This document shows positions 41,983 through 52,024 of a DNA stretch of 64,000 bases, piece by piece (position 1 is the first letter of the stretch; every line of letters starts with the position of its first letter). The notes under the pieces were generated by a model. That model was not told the origin of the DNA. It did no database searches and saw nothing but the letters and a program-made list of their open reading frames with translations. This DNA is from Hyphomicrobium sp. 12-62-95. GTDB lineage: Bacteria; Pseudomonadota; Alphaproteobacteria; Rhizobiales; Hyphomicrobiaceae. The stretch covers positions 62,001 through 126,000 of the forward strand of contig NCCZ01000006.1 in assembly GCA_002279935.1 (NCBI GenBank). The letters run 5' to 3'. The position numbers and the translations under genes are program-made.

Positions 41983-42194
41983 GGCCAACGTTGGGTACCC
42001 ACTGTTGAAGATGCCCACCCGGGGAGCCAGGAAAGCTGAACCCGGTCCGACGCTGCGGAAGCGCCCTGCGCACCGCCCGTCAAAGGCGATGCGCCGACCT
42101 TCGCGGGATCGGGTTCATGAAATGCTCGTAACGGGCGATTGTGCGGGGAGAACGGAGAAATTGCGCCGAACTGGCGACATTTCGCGGTTGGCTT

Positions 42195-42992
42195 TCAACC
42201 GGCGTCCTTGAATGTCTTTGTGTTGCCGATGGGATCGGCGAAGTGAGCGGCCAATTCTTCGCGCAGGCCGTGGTGGGTGAGATCCATCGATAGCGGCGTG
42301 ATGGAGATAGCGCCATCGGCGATGGCGCGCAGGTCGGTGCCTTCGGGCGGATCGGTGTTGCGGCGGTCGAAGGCGAACCAGAAATACGCGTCGCCCCACG
42401 GGTCCTGGCGGGCTTCAATGTCGAGGCCCTGATCGCGGCGGCCTTGGCGGGTGAGGCGGATTTCGCTGACGGCGTCGGGGGCGAGATCGGGGTAGTTCAC
42501 GTTCATGAGCACGCCTTGCGGCCAGTCGCGCGCCATCAGGCGTTCGATGATTTCCGGGCCGTAGGTGAGCGGTGTCTTCCAGTGCTGGAGGCCTTCGCGA
42601 TCGAACCCGAGCGTGAGGCTCATGGCGATCGAGCGAATTCCAATGAGCGTGCCTTCCATGGCGCCTGCGATGGTGCCGGAATAGGCGACGTCTTCGGCGA
42701 GGTTGGCACCGTGGTTGATGCCGGAGAGGATGAGGTCGGGGGTTTTGTGTTTCAGGACGTGGCGCACGCCCATGATGACGCAATCGGCCGGCGTGCCGCG
42801 CACGGCGAAGGCGCGTTCGCCGATCTCGCGGTAGCGCAGGGGGACTTGCAGCGTGAGCGCGTGGGACGCGCCGGACTGGTTCATCTCGGGCGCGACGATC
42901 CAGATGTCGTCCGACAGTTCGCGCGCGATGGCGTGCAGCACGGTGAGACCGTGTGCGCCGGCGCCGTCGTCGTTGGTGATCAGGATGCGCAT
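42195..42992 (-). CDS. surE: 5'-nucleotidase SurE
   Basis: 265 residues. MRILITNDDGAGAHGLTVLH near 1-20 holds the paired Asp metal ligands; SGINHGANLAEDVAYSGT near 93-110 the second metal motif. Dephosphorylates nucleoside 5'- and 3'-monophosphates and polyphosphate. In most relatives pcm follows surE; here the 241 bases after it hold no pcm. The upstream serS lies 91 bases away, with a repeat in between. Confidence 0.94.
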   Translation of the reverse strand: MRILITNDDGAGAHGLTVLHAIARELSDDIWIVAPEMNQSGASHALTLQVPLRYREIGERAFAVRGTPADCVIMGVRHVLKHKTPDLILSGINHGANLAEDVAYSGTIAGAMEGTLIGIRSIAMSLTLGFDREGLQHWKTPLTYGPEIIERLMARDWPQGVLMNVNYPDLAPDAVSEIRLTRQGRRDQGLDIEARQDPWGDAYFWFAFDRRNTDPPEGTDLRAIADGAISITPLSMDLTHHGLREELAAHFADPIGNTKTFKDAG

Positions 42993-43033
42993 TGCGTCTC
43001 TTCGGGTTGGAGTAAGGGGCAGCGGAACAAGCG

Positions 43034-43080
43034 GCTGCCCCTCACCCTAACCCTCTCCCCGTCAGGACGGGGAGAGGGGA
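43034..43080. repeat. intergenic palindromic repeat, copy A
   Basis: CCCTCTCCCCGTC (43051-43063) and GACGGGGAGAGGG (43066-43078) form a perfect 13-base stem with a 2-base loop, preceded by GCTGCCCCTCACCCTAA. The same preceding sequence and arm pattern occur at 53891-53940, and a related stem at 63229-63256. Confidence 0.85.
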
Positions 43081-43082
43081 TT

Positions 43083-44387
<1,305 letters not shown>

Positions 44388-44475
44388 TCATCTTCGGTCG
44401 GTTTCGTGACCGTCTATAGGCCGGGGGCCGGATGCGGTCCAGCGTTCACGGCGAAACGTGCGGTTTGCTTTTGTT

Positions 44476-45282
44476 CTACTTATCGGCGGGTTGACCGGCG
44501 GCGGCGGCGGAGATCTTTTCGGCGCGGGCGACTGCGTAAATCGAGAGTTCGTAGAGCAGCACCGTGGGGAGCGCCATGATCAACATGCTGAGCGCATCTG
44601 GCGGGGTGAGGACGGCTGCGACGGCGAAGATGGCGACGATGGCATAGCGGCGGCCGGCGCGCAGTGCCGCTGCCGTGATGAGGCCGGCGCGGGCCAGCAG
44701 CGTCAGGACAACGGGCAGCTGGAAGCAGATGCCGAAGCCGAAGATCAGCGTCATGATGAGGGAAAGATATTCCGACACCTTGGGCATGAGTTCGATGGTG
44801 GCGGCGCCGTCCGCGCTCGATGTGGCGGCGAGCCCGATCGAGAACTTGATCAGGATCGGCATGGCGACGAAATAGACCACCGCCGCTCCCAGCACGAAGA
44901 AGAACGGCGTCGCGATGAGGTAGGGCAGGAAGGCCTGGCGCTCGTTCTTGTAGAGGCCCGGGGCCACGAATTTATAGATCTGCGTGGCGACGACGGGGAA
45001 CGAGAGAAACGCTGCGCCGAACATGGCGAGCTTCAAGTGGGTGAAGATCTGTTCGAGGAAGTGCGTCGCGATGAGGCGCACGTGATCCTGGCCGGAAACC
45101 CAGACATAGGGCCAGACGAGGATCTGATAGATATGGGCGGCGACCGTGAAGCAGAGCAGAAACATCACGAAGAAGGCGCCGACGGCCCACATGAGGCGCG
45201 AGCGCAGTTCGATCAGATGATCCATGAGCGGCGCTTTAGAAGCGTCGATGTCGTCCTGGCCGTCGGGCACGCGCTCCTGCAT
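44476..45282 (-). CDS. tatC: twin-arginine translocase subunit TatC
   Basis: 268 residues, six membrane helices. APLMDHLIELRSRLMWAVGA near 17-36 is the conserved start of helix 1, and FKFVAPGLYKNERQAFLPYL near 104-123 is the F-P-L-E region that binds the RR signal peptide. The ATG at 45282 is used: it lies 4 bases after the tatB stop. A longer frame would overlap tatB. Confidence 0.95.
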   Translation of the reverse strand: MQERVPDGQDDIDASKAPLMDHLIELRSRLMWAVGAFFVMFLLCFTVAAHIYQILVWPYVWVSGQDHVRLIATHFLEQIFTHLKLAMFGAAFLSFPVVATQIYKFVAPGLYKNERQAFLPYLIATPFFFVLGAAVVYFVAMPILIKFSIGLAATSSADGAATIELMPKVSEYLSLIMTLIFGFGICFQLPVVLTLLARAGLITAAALRAGRRYAIVAIFAVAAVLTPPDALSMLIMALPTVLLYELSIYAVARAEKISAAAAGQPADK

Positions 45283-45286
45283 GGCG

Positions 45287-45694
45287 TCAGGCCCCCGGCT
45301 TCGGGAGGGCTGCCGGAACGGCCGCAGTGGATGCATCGGGGGAAGGAAGTTCTGGCTTCGGTGCCGGCGGTGTGAGCGTTGGCGTGTCGGAGTCGATTTG
45401 AGCCGTTTTCACCGCAACGTCGGCGGACTTCACCGTGTCGCTGACGGCGCGCTCGGCTTCATAGGTCGACTTGGCGAACTCATCGCGCATGCCGTCCAGT
45501 TCCTTGCGCAGGTTGTCCATCTCAGCTTCGCGCATGGCGTCGTCGAAGTGGCGCTTGAACTCGTTGGCCTGACGGCGGAGCACGCCCATGTATTTGCCCA
45601 GCGTGTTGAAGAACACGGGCATATCCTTGGGGCCCACGAAGATGAGGACCACCACGGCGAGGATCAGGAGCTCGCTCCAGCTGATCTCGAACAT
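45287..45694 (-). CDS. tatB: twin-arginine translocase subunit TatB
   Basis: 135 residues. MFEISWSELLILAVVVLIFV and the GPKDMPVFFNTLGKYMG hinge are diagnostic for TatB, then an amphipathic helix and a Pro-rich tail of low complexity. Acts with TatC as the receptor complex. Part of tatABC. Confidence 0.95.
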   Translation of the reverse strand: MFEISWSELLILAVVVLIFVGPKDMPVFFNTLGKYMGVLRRQANEFKRHFDDAMREAEMDNLRKELDGMRDEFAKSTYEAERAVSDTVKSADVAVKTAQIDSDTPTLTPPAPKPELPSPDASTAAVPAALPKPGA

Positions 45695-45735
45695 ATTATC
45701 CGTCCGGATGCGCGCTGATGCGCGTCACAAGCGGT

Positions 45736-45960
45736 TCAGCCGCTCTTCGTCGTGTCGCGGCGGGCCTCGCCGGTGCGGGCGTCGTGATCGAGCGAACGCG
45801 GGCTTTCGGGTGTGCCGGGCGTCTCGTCTTCCTGCATGCCCTTCTTGAAGCTCTTGATGCCCTTGGCCACGTCGCCCATCAGCGTCGAAATTTTGCCGCT
45901 GCCGAACAGCAGCACGACGACGAGCAAAAGCAGCAGCAGATGTGTGGTTGAGAGGCCCAT
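45736..45960 (-). CDS. tatA: twin-arginine translocase subunit TatA
   Basis: 74 residues. A single membrane helix ([20 protein letters not shown]) and the amphipathic helix [19 protein letters not shown]. It forms the oligomeric pore for folded proteins. First gene of tatABC, 41 bases before tatB. Confidence 0.95.
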   Translation of the reverse strand: MGLSTTHLLLLLLVVVLLFGSGKISTLMGDVAKGIKSFKKGMQEDETPGTPESPRSLDHDARTGEARRDTTKSG

Positions 45961-46073
45961 TGTACTGGTAATCCTTCTAGTGACCCGTGCTGCGGTTCAC
46001 GAACTTGGGTGGTTATCGCAAACTGGCGACGCGGGGGCAATGCCGCGCACCGCTGACATCGCGGTAAGGTTGC

Positions 46074-47198
46074 TTAGGCCTCAAAGGCCGGGGGAAACAC
46101 CAAAGCGCGGCTCATGTCGACCTCAATGCCGACTTCGCTGCCTTTCGGGCGGCCCCGGCCTTCATGCGTCCGCACGCGGAGCGGCGCGTCGAAGCCCTGA
46201 ACGCCGACCTCCAGGAGAGCGATGTCGCCTAGGAACTTGGAGTGCAGGATGCGTCCCGGCAAGCCCTTGCCCGGCTCGCGGACACGAATGCCGCGCTCGC
46301 GCAGACCGAGGATGGCAATTTCACCCTCCGCGATGCCGGGAGCGGGGACGCGGCCGAGGGGGGTTTCGATGACGCCGCCCTTGGCGCGGTAGGCGATTTC
46401 GTTGATCTCGGAAAAGAGACGGGCGACGAACAATTCAGCCGGGTGATCGTAGAGATCCTCAGCAGTGCCCGTTTGGACGATCCGGCCGCGGCGCAGGACG
46501 GCGATGCGGTCGGCCAAGCGCATGGCTTCTTCCGGGTGGTGCGTGACGATGACGGCGGTGGCACGCGTTTCGCGCAGGAGGGCCAGCGTCTCTTCCTGCA
46601 TGTTGTCGCTCAACTGAACGTCGAGGCCGGAGAAGGGCTCGTCCATCAAAACGACGGCGGGACGCGGAACGAGCGCGCGGGCAAGGGCGACGCGCTGCTG
46701 CTGGCCGCCCGACAGCGTGTGCGGATATGCATCCGACATGTGGGCGAGACGGACGCGGGTGAGCATGGCGCGGGCTTCGCGTTCGGCGTCCTTTCGCGGC
46801 AAGGCTTTGAGGCCGAAGGCTACGTTTTGCAGGAGCGTCAGGTGCGGGAAGAGCGCGAAGTCCTGAAACATCAGGCCGACGCTGCGTTGTTCGGGCGGCA
46901 CGAAGCGCGATGCGCCGGCCACTTCCTGTTCGTTGATGAGGACACGGCCGGAGGTGGGGCGCTCGATGCCGGCGGCGAGGCGAAGCAACGTGGTCTTGCC
47001 GCAGCCGGAGGGACCCAGAAGGCAGACGACTTCGCCGGGGGCGATGGTGAGAGAGACGTTGTCGAGGGCGAGCGCGTCGCCGTAGCGGCGGCCGACGTTT
47101 TCAAAGGCGAGGCTGGCAGCAAAGGTCGCGGCGGCGCGGCGGGGCGTGCCGTTCGCGGCCGGGGGGCTGTTGTCGATGCCGGGGGAACTCGCGGTCAC
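46074..47198 (-). CDS. orphan ABC ATPase of the FbpC/spermidine type
   Basis: 374 residues. Walker A LLGPSGCGKTTLLRLAAG near 60-77, signature LSGGQQQRVALARALV near 162-177, Walker B VVLMDEPFSGLD near 182-193, then a C-terminal TOBE-like domain with GLPGRILHSKFLGDIALLEV near 316-335. Such ATPases power Fe3+ or polyamine importers, but no permease or binding protein is nearby. Start is GTG at 47198. Separates the tat and scp groups. Confidence 0.85.
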   Translation of the reverse strand: MTASSPGIDNSPPAANGTPRRAAATFAASLAFENVGRRYGDALALDNVSLTIAPGEVVCLLGPSGCGKTTLLRLAAGIERPTSGRVLINEQEVAGASRFVPPEQRSVGLMFQDFALFPHLTLLQNVAFGLKALPRKDAEREARAMLTRVRLAHMSDAYPHTLSGGQQQRVALARALVPRPAVVLMDEPFSGLDVQLSDNMQEETLALLRETRATAVIVTHHPEEAMRLADRIAVLRRGRIVQTGTAEDLYDHPAELFVARLFSEINEIAYRAKGGVIETPLGRVPAPGIAEGEIAILGLRERGIRVREPGKGLPGRILHSKFLGDIALLEVGVQGFDAPLRVRTHEGRGRPKGSEVGIEVDMSRALVFPPAFEA

Positions 47199-47260
47199 AC
47201 TGTTTGACTTTCGCAGGGCGGGGTCCAGGTGTTGGTCCGCCGTCCTTATCAGGAGCCCTC

Positions 47261-48157
47261 TTAATTGCCGTTTGGGGTGCCGCTTTGGGAGCCTGGCTCC
47301 GGCTTATCGGGCTCGTCCTCTTCGGGCAAGTCGAGTTCCAGTTCAGGCTGAACGGTCTCTTCGTCCTCGTCGGCGGAATCGAGGGGCAGTTCGTCGGGCA
47401 TGAGGGCTGCGACATCCGTCGGGCTGGGGACGGAGAAGCCGGGCGGAAGGTTCGAGTCGAGGAGCCCTTGCGCCTTCAGATCGGCGAGGCCGGGGAGATC
47501 CTTGATGTTGTCGAGGCCGAAGTGGGCGAGGAAGGCGTCGGTGGTGCCGTAGGTGATGGGTTTGCCCGGTGCGCGGCGGCGGCCACGGGGGCGGACCCAG
47601 CCGGATTCGAGCAGGATATCGAGGGTGCCGCCGGAGGTGGAGACGCCACGGATTTCTTCGATCTCGGCGCGCGTGACGGGCTGGTGGTAGGCGATGATGG
47701 CGAGCGTCTCGAGGGCGGCCTTGGAGAGGCGGCGCTCCTCGTGGGCGTGTTTTTCCAGGAGCCAGGACAGGTCTTCGGCTGTGCGGAAGGCCCATTTGCC
47801 GGCGGCTTTGACGAGGTGGACGCCGCGGCCGGCGTACTGTTCTTTGAGTTCGGACAGGACGGCTGCGACGTTCGTGCCCTTGGGCAGGCTTTCGGCGAGC
47901 GTCGCTTCATCGAGCGGTTCGGAGGCGGCGAAGAGGAGCGCCTCGACGATGCGGACGTTTTCCATCTGAAGGCGCATGTCGCCTTCGCCGAAGTCGGGGG
48001 CGGGTCCGATACCGAGTTGAACGTCGCCAAGTGCGGCGGCGAGTTCGCGGGCTTCGGCGGCAAGCGGATCATCGAGATCGTCGATGCGCTCGACGTCCTC
48101 GTTGTTGGAGACGAGTTTCAGCCGGGGCGGTGTCATTTTTTTCTTCCCGTCCTTCAT
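47261..48157 (-). CDS. scpB: segregation and condensation protein B
   Basis: 298 residues. Paired winged-helix domains with VRIVEALLFAASEPLDEATL near 68-87 and LETLAIIAYHQPVTRAEIEE near 150-169 (the Q-P-[VI]-T-R motif), SGWVRPRGRRRAPGKPITYG near 190-209. Works with ScpA and SMC in chromosome condensation. The long acidic C-terminal tail after about 240 is lineage specific. ATG at 48136 is an alternative start. Confidence 0.92.
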   Translation of the reverse strand: MKDGKKKMTPPRLKLVSNNEDVERIDDLDDPLAAEARELAAALGDVQLGIGPAPDFGEGDMRLQMENVRIVEALLFAASEPLDEATLAESLPKGTNVAAVLSELKEQYAGRGVHLVKAAGKWAFRTAEDLSWLLEKHAHEERRLSKAALETLAIIAYHQPVTRAEIEEIRGVSTSGGTLDILLESGWVRPRGRRRAPGKPITYGTTDAFLAHFGLDNIKDLPGLADLKAQGLLDSNLPPGFSVPSPTDVAALMPDELPLDSADEDEETVQPELELDLPEEDEPDKPEPGSQSGTPNGN

Positions 48158-48179
48158 CGGTCAATCAACGCTCGCACCC

Positions 48180-49025
48180 TCAGCCGATCCGCTGCCACGA
48201 CGCGCCGTCTTCGCGCTTGCGCACGTAGAGGGGCGCGAAGGGCGCTTCCTGCTGCAATTCGACATAGCCTTCGCGCGCCATTTCAAGCGTCGCGCCGAAC
48301 GAACTGGCGACAACAGTTTTCTGCTCTTCGGCCGGCGCGGTTTCGGGGAGGTAGTGATGCATGAAGAGGTCGAGCTGGGTCCACAGGCCGGTTGTCTGGC
48401 CGACGAGTTTTTCAAGCCGCGTGCGGGCGTCTTTGATGGACCAGACTTTGCGCGCCTTCACGACGTGAGAAACTTTGACGGTGCGGCGGCGCTGGTCGGC
48501 ATAGGCTTTCAAGAGATCGTAGATTTGCGCGGTCCACTCGGTGTCGCGGACGGTCTTGACGCCTTCGGGCATACCGCGCGGGAAGACATCGCGGCCGAGG
48601 CGCTTGCGCGTCATGAGGTGCGCCATTGCGTTGCGCATCGCTTCTAGGCGGGCCAAGCGGAAGGAGAGCTTCTGCGCCATCTCCTCGGCGGTTTCCTGAC
48701 CGTCTTCGGTTTTTTCCTTCGGCAGCAGGAGGCGAGATTTGAGGAACGCGAGCCAGGCGGCCATGACGAGATAGTCGCCGGCGATTTCGAGCTTGAGACG
48801 CTGCGCTTCGTTGATGAAGGTGAGGTACTGCTCGACGAGGGCGAGGATCGAGACGTGGGCGAGGTCGACCTTTTGCGTGCGGGCCAGCGCCAAGAGGAGA
48901 TCGAGCGGACCTTCGAAGCCTTCGACGTCGACGATGAAGGCTTCGGCGGCCGACGGCGCGTTTTCCGCGTTGGGGAGTTCCCAAGCGGTTGTTTCGCGCG
49001 CTGACTGGTCCGGCTCGTCGCCCAT
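48180..49025 (-). CDS. scpA: segregation and condensation protein A
   Basis: 281 residues. VEGFEGPLDLLLALARTQKV near 34-53 is the diagnostic ScpA/kleisin N terminus, followed by YLTFINEAQRLKLEIAGDYL. The C-terminal winged helix binds the SMC head. Followed 22 bases later by scpB. Confidence 0.93.
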   Translation of the reverse strand: MGDEPDQSARETTAWELPNAENAPSAAEAFIVDVEGFEGPLDLLLALARTQKVDLAHVSILALVEQYLTFINEAQRLKLEIAGDYLVMAAWLAFLKSRLLLPKEKTEDGQETAEEMAQKLSFRLARLEAMRNAMAHLMTRKRLGRDVFPRGMPEGVKTVRDTEWTAQIYDLLKAYADQRRRTVKVSHVVKARKVWSIKDARTRLEKLVGQTTGLWTQLDLFMHHYLPETAPAEEQKTVVASSFGATLEMAREGYVELQQEAPFAPLYVRKREDGASWQRIG

Positions 49026-49071
49026 CGGGGTCCTTCTTCTGGCCGGCGGAAATGCCGTGGCTCGCTGGAGC

Positions 49072-50139
49072 CTATACTGATTCAGAGCGGCGGGTGTGGC
49101 CGGTCAACACCTCGGCCAGCTGGTATTCGGCCGCCGCGATATCGAATTCTTCTTGGTTTTTCAGCACTGCGAGGGCGGATTGAGCCCGGCGCAGGGCGTT
49201 GCCGGCGAGGTCGGGGACGCCCGCGGAGGCCTCTTCCATCTCGGCCAGGTTGCCCGAACAATGCAAGGCGACATCGGAGCCCGCCTGGATCACGGCTTCG
49301 GCGCGCTTGCGCATGGTGCCTTTCAGGGCGTGCATGCCGAGGTCGTCGCTCATCAGGAGGCCGTCGTAGCCGATTTCGCCGCGGATGACGTCGGCGGTCA
49401 CCTTGGCGGACGTGCTGGCGGGGGCGTCGGGATCGACGGCGGTGAAGACGACGTGGGCGCTCATGGCGGCGGGGATGTCGGCCAGAGCCTTGAACGGTGC
49501 GAAGTCGGTGCGGGAGAGTTCGGCGCGCGGCGTGTCGACGACGGGCAGATCGAGGTGGCTATCCTTGGTGGCGCGGCCGTGGCCGGGGATGTGCTTGATG
49601 ACCGGCAGGACGCCGCCGGACATGAATCCGGTCGCCACAGCGCGGCCGAGGCGGACGACCTGTTCGACGGTGGTGCCGAAGGCGCGGTCGCCGATGATGG
49701 CGTGGGCGCCTTGGACCGGGAGGTCGAGGACGGGTGTGCAATTGGTGTTGATGCCGAGGTCGCGCAGGTCGCGGGCGACGAGGCGGCTGGCTGCTTCGAC
49801 GGCGGCGCAGGCACCATCGCAGTCACCTGCTTCATAGCGGGCGGCGTACGCGGCAGCGGGGGGAAGGTCGCGGCCGAGCGGCGGGCGGAGGCGCTGCACG
49901 CGGCCGCCTTCCTGGTCGATGAGGACGAGCGTTTCGTCCGTCCCGATGGCTTCGAGCGCGTTGGCGACGAGGCGGCGGATCTGATCGTGGGTCTCGCAGT
50001 TGCGCGCGAACAGGATGATGCCGAGCGGGCGCGTTGCGGCGAGGAAGCACATTTCCGCGTCCGTCATGCTGAGGCCTTCAAGTCCGGTGATGAGGGCTCG
50101 GCGTTGCAAAGGAGGGCTCACTTCCAGGGTGCGCTTCAT
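49072..50139 (-). CDS. nagZ: beta-N-acetylhexosaminidase NagZ (GH3)
   Basis: 355 residues. IDQEGGRVQRLRPPLGRDLP near 76-95 and the NagZ motif IKHIPGHGRATKDSHLD near 173-189 (catalytic Asp-His pair on the flexible loop), with the nucleophile Asp in GLLMSDDLGMHA near 252-263. Removes GlcNAc from anhydromuropeptides in peptidoglycan recycling. ATG at 50139 lies immediately after a terminator hairpin, so the mRNA leader is very short or comes from read-through. Confidence 0.9.
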   Translation of the reverse strand: MKRTLEVSPPLQRRALITGLEGLSMTDAEMCFLAATRPLGIILFARNCETHDQIRRLVANALEAIGTDETLVLIDQEGGRVQRLRPPLGRDLPPAAAYAARYEAGDCDGACAAVEAASRLVARDLRDLGINTNCTPVLDLPVQGAHAIIGDRAFGTTVEQVVRLGRAVATGFMSGGVLPVIKHIPGHGRATKDSHLDLPVVDTPRAELSRTDFAPFKALADIPAAMSAHVVFTAVDPDAPASTSAKVTADVIRGEIGYDGLLMSDDLGMHALKGTMRKRAEAVIQAGSDVALHCSGNLAEMEEASAGVPDLAGNALRRAQSALAVLKNQEEFDIAAAEYQLAEVLTGHTRRSESV

Positions 50140-50145
50140 AAACAA

Positions 50146-50176
50146 AAGGCCGCGGGATTTGCGCCGCGGCCTTTCG
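50146..50176 (-). terminator. terminator of the SPOR gene
   Basis: On the minus strand AAAGGCCGCGG pairs perfectly with CCGCGGCCTTT across an 8-base loop, followed by TGTTT. The nagZ start codon lies a few bases beyond. Confidence 0.75.
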
Positions 50177-50194
50177 AGACGTGTTCAAACTTGC

Positions 50195-51928
50195 TCAGTA
50201 GGCCATGACCCAGCAGCTGGAATAGCCGGCGGTTTTCAACTGCGAGCAGACCGAATTGGCACCGTCTTTTGAGCCGGGCGGGCCGACGACGAGACGATGA
50301 TAACGGCCTTTTTCGCCGAGGTTGGCTTCGGTGACGTCGGGCGTTTTGTTCTGCAGGATGCCGGCGTAGCGCTGCTGCAGATCGGCGTATTGCTGGAGCG
50401 CCGTGATGCGGCTGGTGCCGGATGCGGGCACGGAGGCGAGCACGGCGACGTAGCCGAGGCCAGACGGTTTGGAGACCGGAGCGGCATCGCTGGGGAGCGC
50501 CGCGACCTTGGCCACCGGTTTAGGCGCGGGCTTGGGCTTTTCGGCGACCGGCGCAGGCGGCGTAGCCGCGGTTTCCTGGATCGGTTTATTGATAGACTTC
50601 GGCAGCACGGGTGCTGCACGAGGTTCGTTCGATGCGACCTGGACCGGCTCTGACGGCGGCTGCACGACGATGGGCTGCGGCTTCTGAGCGGCCGGCATCG
50701 CGGGCGCACCCGGAGTCGGCACGTCGATGAGCGTCATCCCGGGAACGGGAACGGAGACGCCAGGAACGGAGACCGGTTCGGGCGGAGCGGCAGCCGGGGC
50801 CTGGATTGCGCCATCCCGGCCGACGACAAGCGTTTGAACTTTGCGGGCGCCGCCGGCATCGGGCTCGCTACTGGAGCCGCCATCGCCGAGACGGCCGAGC
50901 AGCTTGCTGTCGGTGTTGGCGAACTGCTTGCCGCCGGGTTCGGACGGCTTGGTCTTGGACGGGCCTTCGGCGCTCTTCACGACGGGTGTCGGGCCGCTGC
51001 CGCTTTCACCGAGAAGATTTTGATAGGCGAAGGTCAGACCGCCGCCGAGGACGATCGCGCCGACGAGCGCGCCGGCGACCTTGATCCATTTGCGCCCGCG
51101 CGGGGGCTCTTCGTAGTCGTAGCCGTCGTCCTCATAACCTTGCTGGGCCGCGTTGGGATCGGCGTAGCCCTGCTGATCATAGCCCGGCTGGGCATATCCG
51201 CCGGCGTCGTAGCCCGGCTGTGCAGCATAGCCCTGCGGCGCCTGCTGGTAGCCGCCGGTCTGGTGTCCCCAATCTGCATATCCGCTTTGCGGATGTGTGG
51301 GCGGATGTGTGGGCGCGTGGGTGGCGAGATCAGCGGTGAGATGGCCATAGTCTTGCTGCGGCGGCTGCGCGCGGCCCTGGGGCGGCATGTAGCTCGCAAG
51401 GTCATAGCCGCGCGGATCGCTCGCTGGAGCCGCGGCGGGGGCGGGCGATGCAGCCCATTGATCGTATTGAGCGCCGCGCAATGCGGGATCCGGCTGAGCG
51501 TAGCCGTTGCCATAGCCTGCTGGGGCTTGCTGCTGCGCATAGGGCGCGGCGGGCTGTGCACCGAATTGGGGGGTGGGCTGGGCCGGACGGCGCGACGGGG
51601 TCGTCGGCGGCGTGTAGGGATCGAAGTGCGGGGCGGGCGGGGTCTGCTGGTCCGTGCCCCAGTAATTGGCGGCTTCGGGCTGACCATAGCCATAGCCCTG
51701 AGGTTCGGCCGGTTGCGATCCGTAGGCCGGTTGAGGCGGATAGCCCTGCGGGGCGGTGGCTTGCGGCGGTTTCGGGTTGGGCAGCGGCGCGCCGCCCAGG
51801 CCTTGCGTCCAACCGGCCAAGTCGTATTCGCCCTGGATGTGAGCGCTCTGGTTGTGCGGGCTTTGGGGCGGGGCCGCTTGGGGCCGGTATCCGCCCGGCG
51901 GTGCCTGTCGACTGTCGGAGCGAGACAT
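50195..51928 (-). CDS. SPOR domain protein with long low-complexity N terminus
   Basis: 577 residues. About 280 cytoplasmic residues rich in Pro, Gln, Gly, Tyr and Ala, then a basic stretch and one membrane helix (VAGALVGAIVLGGGLTFAY near 287-305), a Pro/Lys-rich periplasmic linker, and a C-terminal SPOR domain (about 500-577, YVAVLASVPASGTSRITALQ) that binds denuded septal glycan. The layout is FtsN-like, so a division role is likely. Neighbours argS and nagZ match the usual alphaproteobacterial order. Confidence 0.82.
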   Translation of the reverse strand: MSRSDSRQAPPGGYRPQAAPPQSPHNQSAHIQGEYDLAGWTQGLGGAPLPNPKPPQATAPQGYPPQPAYGSQPAEPQGYGYGQPEAANYWGTDQQTPPAPHFDPYTPPTTPSRRPAQPTPQFGAQPAAPYAQQQAPAGYGNGYAQPDPALRGAQYDQWAASPAPAAAPASDPRGYDLASYMPPQGRAQPPQQDYGHLTADLATHAPTHPPTHPQSGYADWGHQTGGYQQAPQGYAAQPGYDAGGYAQPGYDQQGYADPNAAQQGYEDDGYDYEEPPRGRKWIKVAGALVGAIVLGGGLTFAYQNLLGESGSGPTPVVKSAEGPSKTKPSEPGGKQFANTDSKLLGRLGDGGSSSEPDAGGARKVQTLVVGRDGAIQAPAAAPPEPVSVPGVSVPVPGMTLIDVPTPGAPAMPAAQKPQPIVVQPPSEPVQVASNEPRAAPVLPKSINKPIQETAATPPAPVAEKPKPAPKPVAKVAALPSDAAPVSKPSGLGYVAVLASVPASGTSRITALQQYADLQQRYAGILQNKTPDVTEANLGEKGRYHRLVVGPPGSKDGANSVCSQLKTAGYSSCWVMAY

Positions 51929-52024
51929 CTACGATCATTCCTTCAGTTCGCGGGTCCGTCTCGCTGGCCTCGAGGGAAGGCCTGGAGCTTCGTGACCCCG
52001 CTCGAATCGGCGTTATGGCCAAAT

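Noticed and set aside
51290..51325. Short GTGTGGGCG direct repeat as a CRISPR or phase-variable tract
   Set aside because: It is just repeated codons in the His/Pro/Thr-rich part of the SPOR protein gene.
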